A stretch of 64,000 bases of DNA from Flagellimonas aurea (GCF_017313785.1 NZ_JAFLNL010000005.1:124001-188000); one strand, 5' to 3'; positions 52,626-62,185 are shown, numbered from the stretch's first letter. Notes: a model not told the origin generated them from the letters alone. Made by a program: numbers and translations.

Positions 52626-54089
52626 TTATTTTTTTAGGCTCTCCAGAGCTTCTTTCACTTCTTTAAAATCATCAAAATCGACCCGGACACCATTGGTCTC
52701 CTGATAGGTCTCGTGGCCTTTTCCCGCCACTAGGATTATATCGTTGGCCACCGCCAGTTTGCAGGCTGTTTTTATGGCCTGTTTTCTATTTTCTATGGAC
52801 AATACCTTACGGACATTTTGAGGCTCCACGCCTGCTTCCATCTCTTCAATGATCACAGAGGGAGATTCCGTTCTGGGATTATCGGATGTAAAAATGGCCT
52901 GATTGCTCATTTCCGAAGCGATATGACCCATAACCGGACGCTTAGACTTGTCACGGTCACCACCACACCCCACTACGGTGATGACGTTTTCATTTCCAGT
53001 CCTCAATGCATTGATCGTAACCAATACATTTTTAAGTGCATCCGGCGTATGGGCATAATCGACAATAGCCGTTATCTTATCTTTTGATATGTAATATTGA
53101 AACCTGCCGTCCACGTTTTCCAACTCGCTCATCAGCCTAAGGGTCTCCATTTTCTCCAGCCCCAGAATATCGGCAGTGGCATAAATGGCCAATAAATTAT
53201 AGGCATTGAAATCCCCGATGAGTTTGGACCACAATTCGTTGTCATCCACCTTCAACAGTTGACCATTGAACTGTTTCTCCAAAATCTGGGCCCTATAATC
53301 TGCAAAGGTCTTTAGGGCGTAGGTATATTTTTTGGCTTTGGTGTTTTGCAACATCACCAGTCCGTTCTTATCATCGATGTTTACCAGGGCAAAAGCTGTT
53401 TTTGGCAATCCATCGAACAATTTCTTCTTGGTATCCCTGTATTCGGCAAAAGTTTTATGGTAATCCAAATGATCGTGGGACAAATTGGTAAAGATGGCTC
53501 CTTCAAAATGCAGCCCTTCAGCTCTTTTCTGATGGATTCCATGCGAGCTTACTTCCATAAAACAGAACTCCACCCCCGCTAGGTTCATCTTGGACAAATA
53601 ATCATTGATGGTCAATACATCCGGGGTTGTATGTGTGGTCTTATACTCTTTGTCATCCACCAATACCTTGATGGTAGAGATCAATCCCACTTTAAAACCA
53701 GCCTTTTTAAATAAATGATACAGCAGTGTAGTCACCGTAGTCTTGCCATTGGTTCCCGTTACCCCTACCAATTTAAGGTTCTTGGAAGGGTTATCGTAAT
53801 AGTTGGAGGCAATCACGGCCAATGCACTGTTGCAATTGTCCACCTGCAAATAAGTAACCCCATTCACCATAAGTTCAGGAAGCTCTTCGCACACAATGGC
53901 GCGCGCACCCAAATCCACAGCTTTTTGTATGAATTTGTGGCCGTCAGTAAGCGTACCCCGAATGGCCACGAACACATCATCCATTTCCACCTTTCTGGAA
54001 TCGAAATGCACATTGTTCACCATTACGTTGGTATCCCCGCTCACTGCGGAGAGGCTAACACCATATAATATGTCCTTCAATAACTTCAT
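52626..54089 (-). CDS. murE: UDP-MurNAc-L-Ala-D-Glu:meso-diaminopimelate ligase
   Basis: A 487-residue Mur ligase that adds the third stem amino acid. The ATP loop is GVTGTNGKTTVTTLLYHLF. The motif DNPRTESP is the meso-diaminopimelate specificity signature (lysine enzymes differ at the Asn-Pro-Arg), so the peptidoglycan is of the DAP type. The C-terminal GKGHETYQ segment is also conserved. It overlaps ftsI by 4 bases. Confidence 0.97.
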   Translation of the reverse strand: MKLLKDILYGVSLSAVSGDTNVMVNNVHFDSRKVEMDDVFVAIRGTLTDGHKFIQKAVDLGARAIVCEELPELMVNGVTYLQVDNCNSALAVIASNYYDNPSKNLKLVGVTGTNGKTTVTTLLYHLFKKAGFKVGLISTIKVLVDDKEYKTTHTTPDVLTINDYLSKMNLAGVEFCFMEVSSHGIHQKRAEGLHFEGAIFTNLSHDHLDYHKTFAEYRDTKKKLFDGLPKTAFALVNIDDKNGLVMLQNTKAKKYTYALKTFADYRAQILEKQFNGQLLKVDDNELWSKLIGDFNAYNLLAIYATADILGLEKMETLRLMSELENVDGRFQYYISKDKITAIVDYAHTPDALKNVLVTINALRTGNENVITVVGCGGDRDKSKRPVMGHIASEMSNQAIFTSDNPRTESPSVIIEEMEAGVEPQNVRKVLSIENRKQAIKTACKLAVANDIILVAGKGHETYQETNGVRVDFDDFKEVKEALESLKK

Positions 54090-56095
54090 GAAAGCTCCAA
54101 TACTATTTTTTTGACCTGTTTGATATTAGTCCCTTGGTTCACGGACTGATTTTTGACTTTTCCGTTGCCGTGGACCTCGACCTCAATTCCCAGATTTTCC
54201 AAAAGGGATACGGCATCCATACCGCTCATCCCTTTAACATTGGGAACCGTACTATATTTTTTCTGGACTTGGGCATAGTACTGCTGATAGTCCTTATCCA
54301 AATCGACATCCTCCTTAATTCTGTTATCCACTTCATCCACCATAGGAGAAATGGCATGAATTTTTTGGGCCATAGATTTAAATACCGGCCCCGACACATC
54401 GGCCCCATAGTACCCTTCTTGTTTATCCGGCTCATGAATGACCACTATACAGGAGTACTTTGGATTGTCCGCTGGGAAATAGCCAGCAAACGAGGAAATG
54501 TATGCCAGTTTATCAGGATTCTTCTCCACGTAGTTTTTTTGAGTGGTTCCAGTTTTACCGGCCATGGAAAAGTTCTTGGAATACATTCTGTGCCCGGTTC
54601 CATAATCCTTCTCCACTACATCCTTTAATAATTGTTGCGCCTTTTTTACCGTTTCTTTGGAACAGATAGAGGAGTTCAACACTTCTTTATCAAACCGCTT
54701 TACAACTTTATTGCCTTCCCGTACTTCCTGAATCATACGAGGCTTCACATACTCACCATCATTTGCGATAGCGTTATAGAATGCCAAAGTTTGAATAGGA
54801 GTCAACGACACTTCATATCCGTGCGACATCCAACCCAAAGAAATTCCGGACCACCCTTTATCTCCAGGATAACGGATTACCGGGTCGCCCTCGCCAATAA
54901 TTGGAAGCCCCAATTTTTTATGAAGCCCCATATTCATAAGGCGGTTCACAAATTTTTCCGGCTGCTCCTTATAATTTTCGTTGATGATCTTTGCAAAGGC
55001 CGTGTTGGATGAAACAGCAAATGCCTTGGACAACGTTATTTTTCCATAGCCTCCCCATTTGGTATCCTTTACAACACCATCATAAATACGGTACCTTCCT
55101 TTTTCGGTATCTATCACCGTACTGGTATCGACCACTTTATCTTCCAAGGCGGCTACTAGGGACATTAACTTAAATGTGGAGCCAGGCTCATGGGATTCTC
55201 CAACGGCATAATTCAACTTTTCGTAATATTTTCCTTCGGATGTTCTTCCCAAATTGGAAATTGCTTTGATTTCCCCGGTTTTCGTTTCCATGACCACCAC
55301 ACAACCATGGTCGGCTTTGTATTTTTCGAGCTGCTTTAACAATTCATGGTGTGCGATGTCTTGAATGTTGATATCTATTGTGGAAACAACATCTAGTCCG
55401 TCCTGGGGCTCAACGATATTGTCCAGTCCCACCGGCTTCCATTGCCCTTTGGCTATTTTCTGCTTCAAACGTTTGCCTTCCTTGCCGCGCAGGTATGTTT
55501 CGCCAAATGCGCCATCGAGACCAACACGGGTGTAGTACCCATTTTCGTCCACACGTTCGTAACCGATGCTTCTTGCCGCCATTTTACCCAAAGGGTATTC
55601 ACGGACCACGCGATGAGTCTCGATAAATCCGCCTTTGTACGGTCCAAGATTAAACAATGGGAATTGCTTGATACGCACATAATCCAAGTACCCCACATTT
55701 CTAGCAACGAGTTTGTATCGGTTGCCATTTGCACGCGCTTTTCTGAACAATTGTCTATAATAAGATGATGGTCTTTCGAACATCAGACCCAAAGAATCTG
55801 ACAATGCAGCGACATTGTTCTCAAAGTTTTCCTGCGAAACAGTCTGCGCATCGAACCGGATATCATATTTAGGAACTGAAGCAGCCAACAAACTGCCATC
55901 CTCTGAATAAAGGTTTCCGCGATTGGGCTCTATGGTGAACATCTTCTCGGTCTGACTCAAAGCAAGTTCTTTGTATTTTTCGCCCTGTACCATTTGAATA
56001 TCCACCAACTTCACCACCACGGCTATGGCCAAAACAAGAAGTCCCCCGGCTACGAGGTACAGTCTGTTCATGATATTTTTTTCGGTAATGGCCAC
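54086..56095 (-). CDS. ftsI: Septal transpeptidase FtsI (PBP2/PBP3 class B) with PASTA domain
   Basis: A 669-residue class B penicillin-binding protein that cross-links septal peptidoglycan with FtsW. A membrane anchor (about 10-27) is followed by a dimerisation domain and the transpeptidase domain with nucleophile motif STFKLMS, SSN in AVSSNTAFAK and KTG in AGKTGTTQKN. A PASTA domain ends the protein (about 610-669, STVPNVKGMSGMDAVSLLENLGI). One PASTA unit on FtsI is usual in Bacteroidota and absent in E. coli. Overlaps ftsL by one base. Confidence 0.95.
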   Translation of the reverse strand: MAITEKNIMNRLYLVAGGLLVLAIAVVVKLVDIQMVQGEKYKELALSQTEKMFTIEPNRGNLYSEDGSLLAASVPKYDIRFDAQTVSQENFENNVAALSDSLGLMFERPSSYYRQLFRKARANGNRYKLVARNVGYLDYVRIKQFPLFNLGPYKGGFIETHRVVREYPLGKMAARSIGYERVDENGYYTRVGLDGAFGETYLRGKEGKRLKQKIAKGQWKPVGLDNIVEPQDGLDVVSTIDINIQDIAHHELLKQLEKYKADHGCVVVMETKTGEIKAISNLGRTSEGKYYEKLNYAVGESHEPGSTFKLMSLVAALEDKVVDTSTVIDTEKGRYRIYDGVVKDTKWGGYGKITLSKAFAVSSNTAFAKIINENYKEQPEKFVNRLMNMGLHKKLGLPIIGEGDPVIRYPGDKGWSGISLGWMSHGYEVSLTPIQTLAFYNAIANDGEYVKPRMIQEVREGNKVVKRFDKEVLNSSICSKETVKKAQQLLKDVVEKDYGTGHRMYSKNFSMAGKTGTTQKNYVEKNPDKLAYISSFAGYFPADNPKYSCIVVIHEPDKQEGYYGADVSGPVFKSMAQKIHAISPMVDEVDNRIKEDVDLDKDYQQYYAQVQKKYSTVPNVKGMSGMDAVSLLENLGIEVEVHGNGKVKNQSVNQGTNIKQVKKIVLELS

Positions 56096-56412
56096 TATTC
56101 CGCTGATTTAACTTTAATTTTTCTTGGAGGGTTTTGAGAAGGCACCAAGCCTTTCTCCGCAACCACCTCACGTAATGTAGATTCCAATTTGAGCTGCTGC
56201 ACGCTGGAACGGGCCTCAAAAAACTCACTCTTCAGTTTTCTGACTTCTTCGTTCAGCTCGGCAATCTCCAACACTTTTTTATCCGCATTGTGACTACTGG
56301 AAATCATTAATGCCGCCAAGAAGGACGCAAACAACAAAAACATCCAGTTCTTGGGCGCATCTCCGCTCACCAAAAACTTTCCTTTTAATATGTCCAGTAA
56401 TCCTTTTCTCAT
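56095..56412 (-). CDS. ftsL: FtsL-like division protein
   Basis: A 105-residue bitopic protein. An N-terminal cytoplasmic part is followed by one membrane helix (about 22-38, NWMFLLFASFLAALMI) and a heptad-like coiled coil (about 45-85, LEIAELNEEVRKLKSEFFE). The sequence itself is poorly conserved; topology, size and position between rsmH and ftsI identify it. It activates the FtsWI synthase with its partner FtsB, not seen here. Confidence 0.85.
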   Translation of the reverse strand: MRKGLLDILKGKFLVSGDAPKNWMFLLFASFLAALMISSSHNADKKVLEIAELNEEVRKLKSEFFEARSSVQQLKLESTLREVVAEKGLVPSQNPPRKIKVKSAE

Positions 56413-56420
56413 TTTACACT

Positions 56421-57323
56421 TTATATGCGTTCCGCTATGCGGAGCTTTGCGCTTCTTGCTCTATTATTGTTCTTTATTTCTTCTGCTGATGGAACAATCA
56501 GTCCCCCGACTTTTTTTAAAGGAACATTAATGTTCCCGTAAAAATCCTTTTCTGGTTCACCATCGAACCTGCCTGCACGGATAAAGCGTTTTGCCAATCT
56601 ATCCTCGAGTGAGTGATAACTGATTACACTCAACCTACCACCCTCTTCCAAAATCTCTGGCACTTGCTCAAAAAATTCTTTGAGCACCTCGATTTCCTGA
56701 TTGACCTCAATCCTAATTGCCTGATAGATCTGTGCCAAAATTTTATTCTCTTTCATTTTGGGCAAAAACCTTTTCAACACACCTTTAAGGTCATCTGTTG
56801 TTTTGATAGGTTCCTCCGCTCTTGCTTCCACAATAGTTTTGGCCATGGCGTTCGCATTGCGCAGCTCGCCATACTGAAAAAGAACCGACGCTAAATCTTC
56901 TTGGGAATAGGTGTTCACCACCCGAAAGGCCGACAACTCGCTTTTTTTGTCCATCCGCATATCCAAATCTGCGTTGAACCGAATGGAGAAACCACGATCG
57001 GCTTCATCGAACTGATGGGAGGAAACCCCAAAATCCGCCAAGATTCCATCAACTTTCCGAATGCCATAGAACTTCAAAAACTGTTTGAGGTAGCGAAAGT
57101 TCTGATTGATCAATTGAAACCTTTCATCATCAATTGCGTTTTGAAGCGCATCCTCATCCTGATCAAAAGCGAACAACTTTCCGCCGCTACCCAATCTTTT
57201 CAAAATTTCTTTGGAGTGCCCGCCGCCACCGAAGGTGACATCCACATACACTCCATCATCTTTTATATTCAATCCGTCCACCGATTCCTTTAGCAGTACC
57301 GGATTATGATATTCACTACTCAT
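56421..57323 (-). CDS. rsmH: 16S rRNA (cytosine-1402-N4)-methyltransferase
   Basis: A 300-residue SAM methyltransferase (MraW) that modifies C1402 in the ribosomal P site. Motifs: EYHNPVLLKESVDGL, VDVTFGGGGHSKEIL for SAM, ILADFGVSSHQFDEADRGFS, and the C-terminal ISYHSLEDRLAKRFI and NNRARSAKLRIAE. The frame is open to 57422, but ATG 57323 gives the family start. It overlaps mraZ by 8 bases. Confidence 0.96.
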   Translation of the reverse strand: MSSEYHNPVLLKESVDGLNIKDDGVYVDVTFGGGGHSKEILKRLGSGGKLFAFDQDEDALQNAIDDERFQLINQNFRYLKQFLKFYGIRKVDGILADFGVSSHQFDEADRGFSIRFNADLDMRMDKKSELSAFRVVNTYSQEDLASVLFQYGELRNANAMAKTIVEARAEEPIKTTDDLKGVLKRFLPKMKENKILAQIYQAIRIEVNQEIEVLKEFFEQVPEILEEGGRLSVISYHSLEDRLAKRFIRAGRFDGEPEKDFYGNINVPLKKVGGLIVPSAEEIKNNNRARSAKLRIAERI

Positions 57324-57771
57324 CGTCGTCAAAAATCTCCTCGGCCAGATCGGCATAATCCTTCTCGCCTTCCGCCAAGACTTTCTCGTACAGATCCTTG
57401 TTCCAAATCTCGATTTTGTCAAAAACCGCGTTCAAAACCACTTCTTTTTCAATTCCTGCGAACTCCACCAAGTTTTTTGGAATCTGCAACCTTCCTGAGT
57501 CACCATCAATGCTGACCTCCTTCATCCCTGCCACAAAATTTCTCACGAAAGCATCGTACTTTCGATTGATTTTGCTTTTCTTCATCACTTTCTGCATCAG
57601 CACATCGAACTCAGCTTTGGGATACAATTCCAAGCATTGTTGAAAAACAGAGCGCTTGATAACAAACCCATCTTTGATCACGGGCACCAACTGATTCTTC
57701 AAAGAAATGGGCAACAATACCCTTCCTTTGGAATCCGCTTTGCAATCATGTTGTCCTATGATATGGGTCAC
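57316..57771 (-). CDS. mraZ: Transcriptional regulator MraZ
   Basis: A 151-residue protein with two AbrB-like SpoVT repeats, each with a DxxGR-type core: KADSKGRVLLP (about 11-21) and DGDSGRLQIPKNL (about 88-100). MraZ forms ring oligomers and represses the dcw promoter in E. coli. It is the first gene of the cluster here, and repeats of the MraZ-box type lie upstream of it. Confidence 0.95.
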   Translation of the reverse strand: MTHIIGQHDCKADSKGRVLLPISLKNQLVPVIKDGFVIKRSVFQQCLELYPKAEFDVLMQKVMKKSKINRKYDAFVRNFVAGMKEVSIDGDSGRLQIPKNLVEFAGIEKEVVLNAVFDKIEIWNKDLYEKVLAEGEKDYADLAEEIFDDDE

Positions 57772-57800
57772 TAGAAATCAATTGGTTACTTAATACAACT

Positions 57801-57808
57801 CAAATATA
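57801..57808 (-). promoter_or_regulatory. -7 element of the dcw promoter
   Basis: On the minus strand these bases read TATATTTG, a perfect TAnnTTTG. They lie 29 bases before the mraZ start. The -33 zone is occupied by the CCAC repeats rather than a clear TTG. Confidence 0.55.
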
Positions 57809-57820
57809 TAGATTTTATTT

Positions 57821-57865
57821 CCACATTTCTCCACTTAACACCACTTTTGTTAATAAATTCCCCAC
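57821..57865 (-). promoter_or_regulatory. Candidate MraZ operator repeats
   Basis: CCAC begins at 57821, 57831 and 57841, exactly 10 bases apart (GTGGN with 5-base spacers on the minus strand). A fourth copy begins at 57862. MraZ of E. coli binds TGGGN direct repeats spaced by 5 bases upstream of mraZ, so the periodicity matches. The boxes start 12 bases beyond the -7 element and would cover the -33 region, consistent with autorepression. Confidence 0.65.
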
Positions 57866-58001
57866 TTTTGACCTATTTCATCCGATTTGCATATGAAAAT
57901 TGATTATTGTGGCATGAGCCCAATTGAAAATAGTTTTGATCAAAATGAAAAAACTTCTTACTGATAAACCAAAACCTAAAATCTTTGTGATATGAAATTC
58001 C

Positions 58002-58009
58002 TATATTTG
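58002..58009 (+). promoter_or_regulatory. -7 element ahead of the hydrolase-engB unit
   Basis: TATATTTG matches TAnnTTTG, 26 bases before the ATG at 58036. A TTTG lies 14 bases upstream, shorter than the usual spacing. Confidence 0.4.
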
Positions 58010-58035
58010 CCCCTCTTACTACCAACTGACTATAG

Positions 58036-58800
58036 ATGGAAGAGCATTTAATCGAGGATGGCAAATACCGATATATAGAAAAGGGAGAAGGGACTCCCAT
58101 GATTATATTGCACGGTTTGATGGGGGGTTTGAGCAACTTCCAGGGCGTATCCGAATATTTTCCCCAAAAGGGATATCAGGTGCTGATTCCCGAATTGCCG
58201 ATTTACGATTTACCTCTTTTGAAAACCACTGTAAAAAACTTTGCCAACTTTCTGGAAGGATTCATTGAGCACAAAGGCTTAAAGGATGTCATCTTGTTAG
58301 GAAACTCTCTAGGCGGCCACATTGGCCTTTTGCACACCAAAATGTTCCCGGAAATGGTAAAAGCACTTGTTATCACCGGAAGCTCAGGTCTTTACGAAAG
58401 TGCCATGGGCGATGGATATCCAAGACGAGGTGATTACGAGTTCATCAAAAAAAAGGCAGAGGACGTATTTTACGACCCTAAAGTAGCCACCAAGGAAATA
58501 GTGGATGAAGTTTTTGCCACGGTGAATGATAGAATGAAATTGGTAAAGACGTTAGCCATAGCCAAAAGTGCCATTCGCCACAACATGGGCAAGGATTTAC
58601 CCCACATGAACACACCAACTTGCATCATTTGGGGAGAAAACGATACAGTTACACCCCCCAACGTAGCAAAGGAATTTCACGAACTCCTGCCCGACTCCGA
58701 CCTATACTGGATAGAAAAATGTGGCCATGCGCCGATGATGGAACATCCGAACGATTTTAACCATATCCTCGAAGCTTGGTTGAAAAAACGTAACTTCTAA
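58036..58800 (+). CDS. Alpha/beta-fold hydrolase
   Basis: A 254-residue soluble hydrolase. The nucleophile elbow is GNSLGGH (Ser at about residue 94), the oxyanion region is ILHGLMGG, and the acid and base of the triad are visible in WGENDTVTPP and CGHAPMMEHP. The substrate is unknown (ester, thioester or peroxide). It is followed 2 bases later by engB, so both share a transcript divergent from the dcw cluster; a hydrolase-engB pair at this place is common in Flavobacteriia. Confidence 0.88.
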   Translation: MEEHLIEDGKYRYIEKGEGTPMIILHGLMGGLSNFQGVSEYFPQKGYQVLIPELPIYDLPLLKTTVKNFANFLEGFIEHKGLKDVILLGNSLGGHIGLLHTKMFPEMVKALVITGSSGLYESAMGDGYPRRGDYEFIKKKAEDVFYDPKVATKEIVDEVFATVNDRMKLVKTLAIAKSAIRHNMGKDLPHMNTPTCIIWGENDTVTPPNVAKEFHELLPDSDLYWIEKCGHAPMMEHPNDFNHILEAWLKKRNF

Positions 58801-58802
58801 GC

Positions 58803-59417
58803 ATGAAAATTACCTCGGCAGAATTTGTGATGAGCAACTCCAATGTTGCCAAGTGCCCCAATGAACCGCTTCCTGAGTATGCGTTTATCGGCAGGTCCAA
58901 TGTTGGCAAATCTTCCTTGATCAACATGTTGATGGAACGCAAATCTTTGGCAAAAACTTCTGGAAGACCGGGAAAAACACAGCTCATCAACCATTTTAAA
59001 ATCAATAATAATTGGTTTTTGGTGGATTTACCGGGATATGGATATGCGCGAGTGTCCAAAAAGGACAAAAAAACATTTCAGAAGTACATTACCGAGTATT
59101 TTCAAAAGCGAAAACAACTGGTATGTGGTTTTGTTTTGGTGGATATCCGGCACGAGCCGCAGCCCGTGGACATGGAGTTTATGGAGTGGTTGGGCACCAA
59201 TCAGATTCCGTTTGCGATAATCTTCACGAAGGCGGACAAGCTTAAACCCGGTGCCATCGAAAGACAGGCCAACGCCTATCTTCAAAAATTATTGGAAGGA
59301 GCCTGGGAAGAAGCTCCTCCACATTTCACCACTTCCTCTTCAAACCGAATGGGCAGGGAAGAACTCCTGGGGTTTATTGACGGTATCAACCAAGATTTTT
59401 TCAAAAGCAACAACTAG
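58803..59417 (+). CDS. engB: Ribosome-assembly GTPase EngB (YsxC/YihA)
   Basis: A 204-residue GTPase needed for assembly of the large ribosomal subunit. G1 P-loop GRSNVGKSSL, the G2 region around SGRPGKTQLIN, G3 DLPGYGYARVSK, G4 TKADK and a G5-like SSSNRMG are all present in order. The length matches E. coli YihA (210). It lies 2 bases after the hydrolase gene. Confidence 0.97.
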   Translation: MKITSAEFVMSNSNVAKCPNEPLPEYAFIGRSNVGKSSLINMLMERKSLAKTSGRPGKTQLINHFKINNNWFLVDLPGYGYARVSKKDKKTFQKYITEYFQKRKQLVCGFVLVDIRHEPQPVDMEFMEWLGTNQIPFAIIFTKADKLKPGAIERQANAYLQKLLEGAWEEAPPHFTTSSSNRMGREELLGFIDGINQDFFKSNN

Positions 59418-59522
59418 GTTTCAGACCTTTACCTACATCAATCAATTTGGTAAGAAATAGCTGGTTTTTACGACAAATCAACCAGCTAAAACTCAAGTTT
59501 TAATTTAAAAAAGATTGATACA

Positions 59523-60251
59523 ATGAAATCTGTATTACACAAAGCAGCAACCCGTGGCCATGCGGACCATGGCTGGTTGAACTCACACCATACATTTAGT
59601 TTTGCCGGCTACCACGACTCAGAACGAACGCACTTTGGGGTACTCCGCGTACTCAATGATGACCAAGTGGCGCCCGGTAGAGGTTTCGGGACGCATCCCC
59701 ACGACAATATGGAAATCATCTCCATTCCTTTGGAAGGAGATTTGGAACACAAGGATAGCATGGGGAACACTACTACCATTAAGGAAGGGGATGTTCAGGT
59801 GATGAGTGCCGGCACCGGAGTTCAACATAGCGAGTACAACAAGAATAGTGATCAAGAAGTAAAGTTTTTACAGATTTGGATCTTCCCTAACAAACGGAAT
59901 GTGGAACCCCGTTACGATCAAATATCCATTCGGGAAATAGAAAAGAAGAATGCCTTTTACCAAGTGCTTTCTCCAAGTTCCGAAGATGAAGGCGTATGGA
60001 TCCATCAAGATGCTTGGTTCCATTTGGGCAAATTCGAAGAAGGTAAAACGGATTCTTATCAAATCAAAAAAGAAGGAAATGGCGTGTACGCCTTCGTTTT
60101 GGAGGGTGAAGTCGAAATCAATGGCCAAAAGCTCGAAAAACGAGATGGATTTGGGATTTGGGACACGAACTCGTTCGATTTTAAATCCAATACAGACAGT
60201 AGGGTCTTGCTCATGGAAGTCCCTATGAGCTTGGACAAAATAGGACGTTAA
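59523..60251 (+). CDS. Pirin-family bicupin
   Basis: A 242-residue cupin protein. The N-terminal cupin has the metal ligands in FGTHPHDNMEIISIPLEG and GVQHSEYN (His, His, Glu, His). A second, less conserved cupin fills about residues 150-235. The first residues KAATRGHADHGWLNSHHTFSFAGY are typical of pirin/YhaK proteins, some of which are quercetin dioxygenases or redox sensors. Its role here is not defined. A strong terminator follows. Confidence 0.9.
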   Translation: MKSVLHKAATRGHADHGWLNSHHTFSFAGYHDSERTHFGVLRVLNDDQVAPGRGFGTHPHDNMEIISIPLEGDLEHKDSMGNTTTIKEGDVQVMSAGTGVQHSEYNKNSDQEVKFLQIWIFPNKRNVEPRYDQISIREIEKKNAFYQVLSPSSEDEGVWIHQDAWFHLGKFEEGKTDSYQIKKEGNGVYAFVLEGEVEINGQKLEKRDGFGIWDTNSFDFKSNTDSRVLLMEVPMSLDKIGR

Positions 60252-60260
60252 GCCCAAAAC

Positions 60261-60287
60261 AAAAAAGCCCCGTATCGGGGCTTTTTT
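60261..60287 (+). terminator. Terminator after the pirin gene
   Basis: AAAAAAGCCCCG, TAT and CGGGGCTTTTTT form a perfect stem with a T run. Confidence 0.92.
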
Positions 60288-60351
60288 ATACTTATTTTTA
60301 CATATAATTACATTCCAAGCGCTTTTTGGGTATTTTAGAGTCATAAACTTA

Positions 60352-60858
60352 ATGCCAATGGCTCAAAAAACATCGAACCAATTCACTCCTGGAGGATTTA
60401 TTAAAGTGATGTCCTTTTTGCATCTCGGGATTGCAACGACCCCCGTGATATTGGCCATACTATTCTATTTTAATGCAGAAGACCCAGAGCTCAGCACTTC
60501 GGACACAAACGATATATTTTTGGCCATCGTGCCGGTGGTAGCCTTGGCAAGCATTTTCTTAGGAGATTTCATCTTCAAAAAAATATTGAAGTCCGTATCC
60601 CAAAAGGATGGACTCAGGGAAAAATTGACGAAATTCCAAACGGCATCAATTATAAAATATGCCTTGTTGGAAGGAGCTTCGCTTTTCAGCATTGTTATTT
60701 TTTCGAATACCCAAAACCTCACTTACCTTATTATTGGTGTGGTACTGATTGGTTATTTATATCTACAAAGACCGACCAAGCCAAAAATTGAGAGTACCCT
60801 CGACCTAAAAGGAGCCGAAAAGGCAAAGTTTGACCGCACGCATGAACCAGTGGATTGA
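60352..60858 (+). CDS. Integral membrane protein of unknown function
   Basis: A 168-residue protein with four hydrophobic segments (about 16-40, 55-75, 105-120, 126-140) and a soluble C terminus (KPKIESTLDLKGAEKAKFDRT). It could start at ATG 60352 or 60358 (MAQKTSNQ). It is convergent with gldC and ends one base before its stop. No family is recognised; similar small four-helix proteins near gldC are seen in other Flavobacteriia. Confidence 0.7.
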   Translation: MPMAQKTSNQFTPGGFIKVMSFLHLGIATTPVILAILFYFNAEDPELSTSDTNDIFLAIVPVVALASIFLGDFIFKKILKSVSQKDGLREKLTKFQTASIIKYALLEGASLFSIVIFSNTQNLTYLIIGVVLIGYLYLQRPTKPKIESTLDLKGAEKAKFDRTHEPVD

Positions 60859-60859
60859 G

Positions 60860-61195
60860 CTATTTTTTCAATTCTAATTTTTCCGCAAAATATTCACAAA
60901 AATCCTTCATGGTAGCCGTCATTTTTTCATCTTGTGTGGCCTTGTAAAAAGTATCGGCTAAGGTTACCAAGGTTTGATGGAAAAATACCTTCATCTCATC
61001 CACTGGCATATCCTTGGTCCACAGATCTATTTTCAAGGATTCCTGGTTTTTACTGTCCCAAACGGACAACAACATGGCTTTGGCCTCTTCCTCATTAATA
61101 CCGCCATCCTGTGCCGACCAGGTCAATTCCTCGGGCACTCGGTTTTCATCCAACCCTACCTTTAGGGTTATTTCCGAAGTATGTTCTACTGCCAT
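60860..61195 (-). CDS. gldC: Gliding motility protein GldC
   Basis: A 111-residue soluble protein. Length, the N-terminal SEITLKVGLDENRVPEELTW and DGGINEEEAKAMLLSVWD match GldC, which supports but is not essential for gliding in Flavobacterium. It follows gldB directly with no gap (gldB stop at 61196), so they form an operon. Confidence 0.9.
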   Translation of the reverse strand: MAVEHTSEITLKVGLDENRVPEELTWSAQDGGINEEEAKAMLLSVWDSKNQESLKIDLWTKDMPVDEMKVFFHQTLVTLADTFYKATQDEKMTATMKDFCEYFAEKLELKK

Positions 61196-62185
61196 TTATC
61201 TTTTTGGTTTGTAATTTGACTGTTTTAAAATTTCATCTGCGGGCATATCAAACATTTGCTTGAGTCCTACATCGGTCTTCTCCATAAAGGCCCTCACAAT
61301 CTGCCATCCCATATATCGGCCCAAACGACCTGGTGACTCATTATCCAGCTCCAGTCCGAACTTTGTAAACGGTGCTGGGTCCAAAAACTTACGGTCCAAT
61401 CCGGTATCGGTACTATACAATAATTCCCGCTCCACAAAATATTTCCACATCTGCTCCTCATTCGCCCTTGCCCACTCCATTTCTTCTTCGGAGTATCCTA
61501 TTTTTTGAGCATCTGAAGCAAAAGGAATCAATTTATCCTTTAAATAAAGTTCCTTTCCATAGTAGACCATTCTCGACAATAAAGTTCGGTTGCGCGGATA
61601 GGAAATAACTTTTTTGGCAAATGCGCTGGCCACGTCCGAGGTCAAGAATTTTTTATCCAATGATGATGCAATATATCTTTGCATGCCTTCATAAAAATGA
61701 TGGTCTTCCCCCAAATAATTATCAAGACCTATCAACAACAAAGAGTCTACCAAAATGATGCGGCTTTCATACCGAACATCCGAGGTCAACGTTACAATAT
61801 GGGGCGTTTCGGTTGCCGGGAAATAATATTTGATATGTTTAAAGAGTGATTCCAAATCTGCTGATTCCTGTTCAAAATCCCCAAATTCCTTTGCCACCTC
61901 TTCTGAAAGCTCAATTTGAAGGGTGTCCGTCAGTTTGGCCGACCAAACACTATCGGGAAACTGTTCCGGGAACAAATAAGGATACTCCGTTTTTAATTTG
62001 GGAATATCACTGGCAGAAGCATTTGCAAATTCCCGATCAAACCTTGATACTTTCAAGTCCACCGTAATTTTAGCGACCTCCTCTTCGGTTTTATCCGTCT
62101 CAACGCATGATGAAATCGATAAAATCATCACCAAAACAAAACATCTCAACACGGGAATGGTAAAGTATTTCAACAACCACTTCAT
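61196..62185 (-). CDS. gldB: Gliding motility lipoprotein GldB
   Basis: A 329-residue lipoprotein with the signal FVLVMILSISSC (lipobox Cys at about residue 27). The body, with LYPE-like segments EYPYLFPEQFPDSVW and the C-terminal GRYMGWQIVRAFMEK, fits GldB, essential for gliding and adhesin secretion in Flavobacterium. The frame is open to 62278, but ATG 62185 gives the signal peptide. Synteny gldC-gldB-nadE (divergent) also matches other flavobacteria. Confidence 0.9.
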   Translation of the reverse strand: MKWLLKYFTIPVLRCFVLVMILSISSCVETDKTEEEVAKITVDLKVSRFDREFANASASDIPKLKTEYPYLFPEQFPDSVWSAKLTDTLQIELSEEVAKEFGDFEQESADLESLFKHIKYYFPATETPHIVTLTSDVRYESRIILVDSLLLIGLDNYLGEDHHFYEGMQRYIASSLDKKFLTSDVASAFAKKVISYPRNRTLLSRMVYYGKELYLKDKLIPFASDAQKIGYSEEEMEWARANEEQMWKYFVERELLYSTDTGLDRKFLDPAPFTKFGLELDNESPGRLGRYMGWQIVRAFMEKTDVGLKQMFDMPADEILKQSNYKPKR

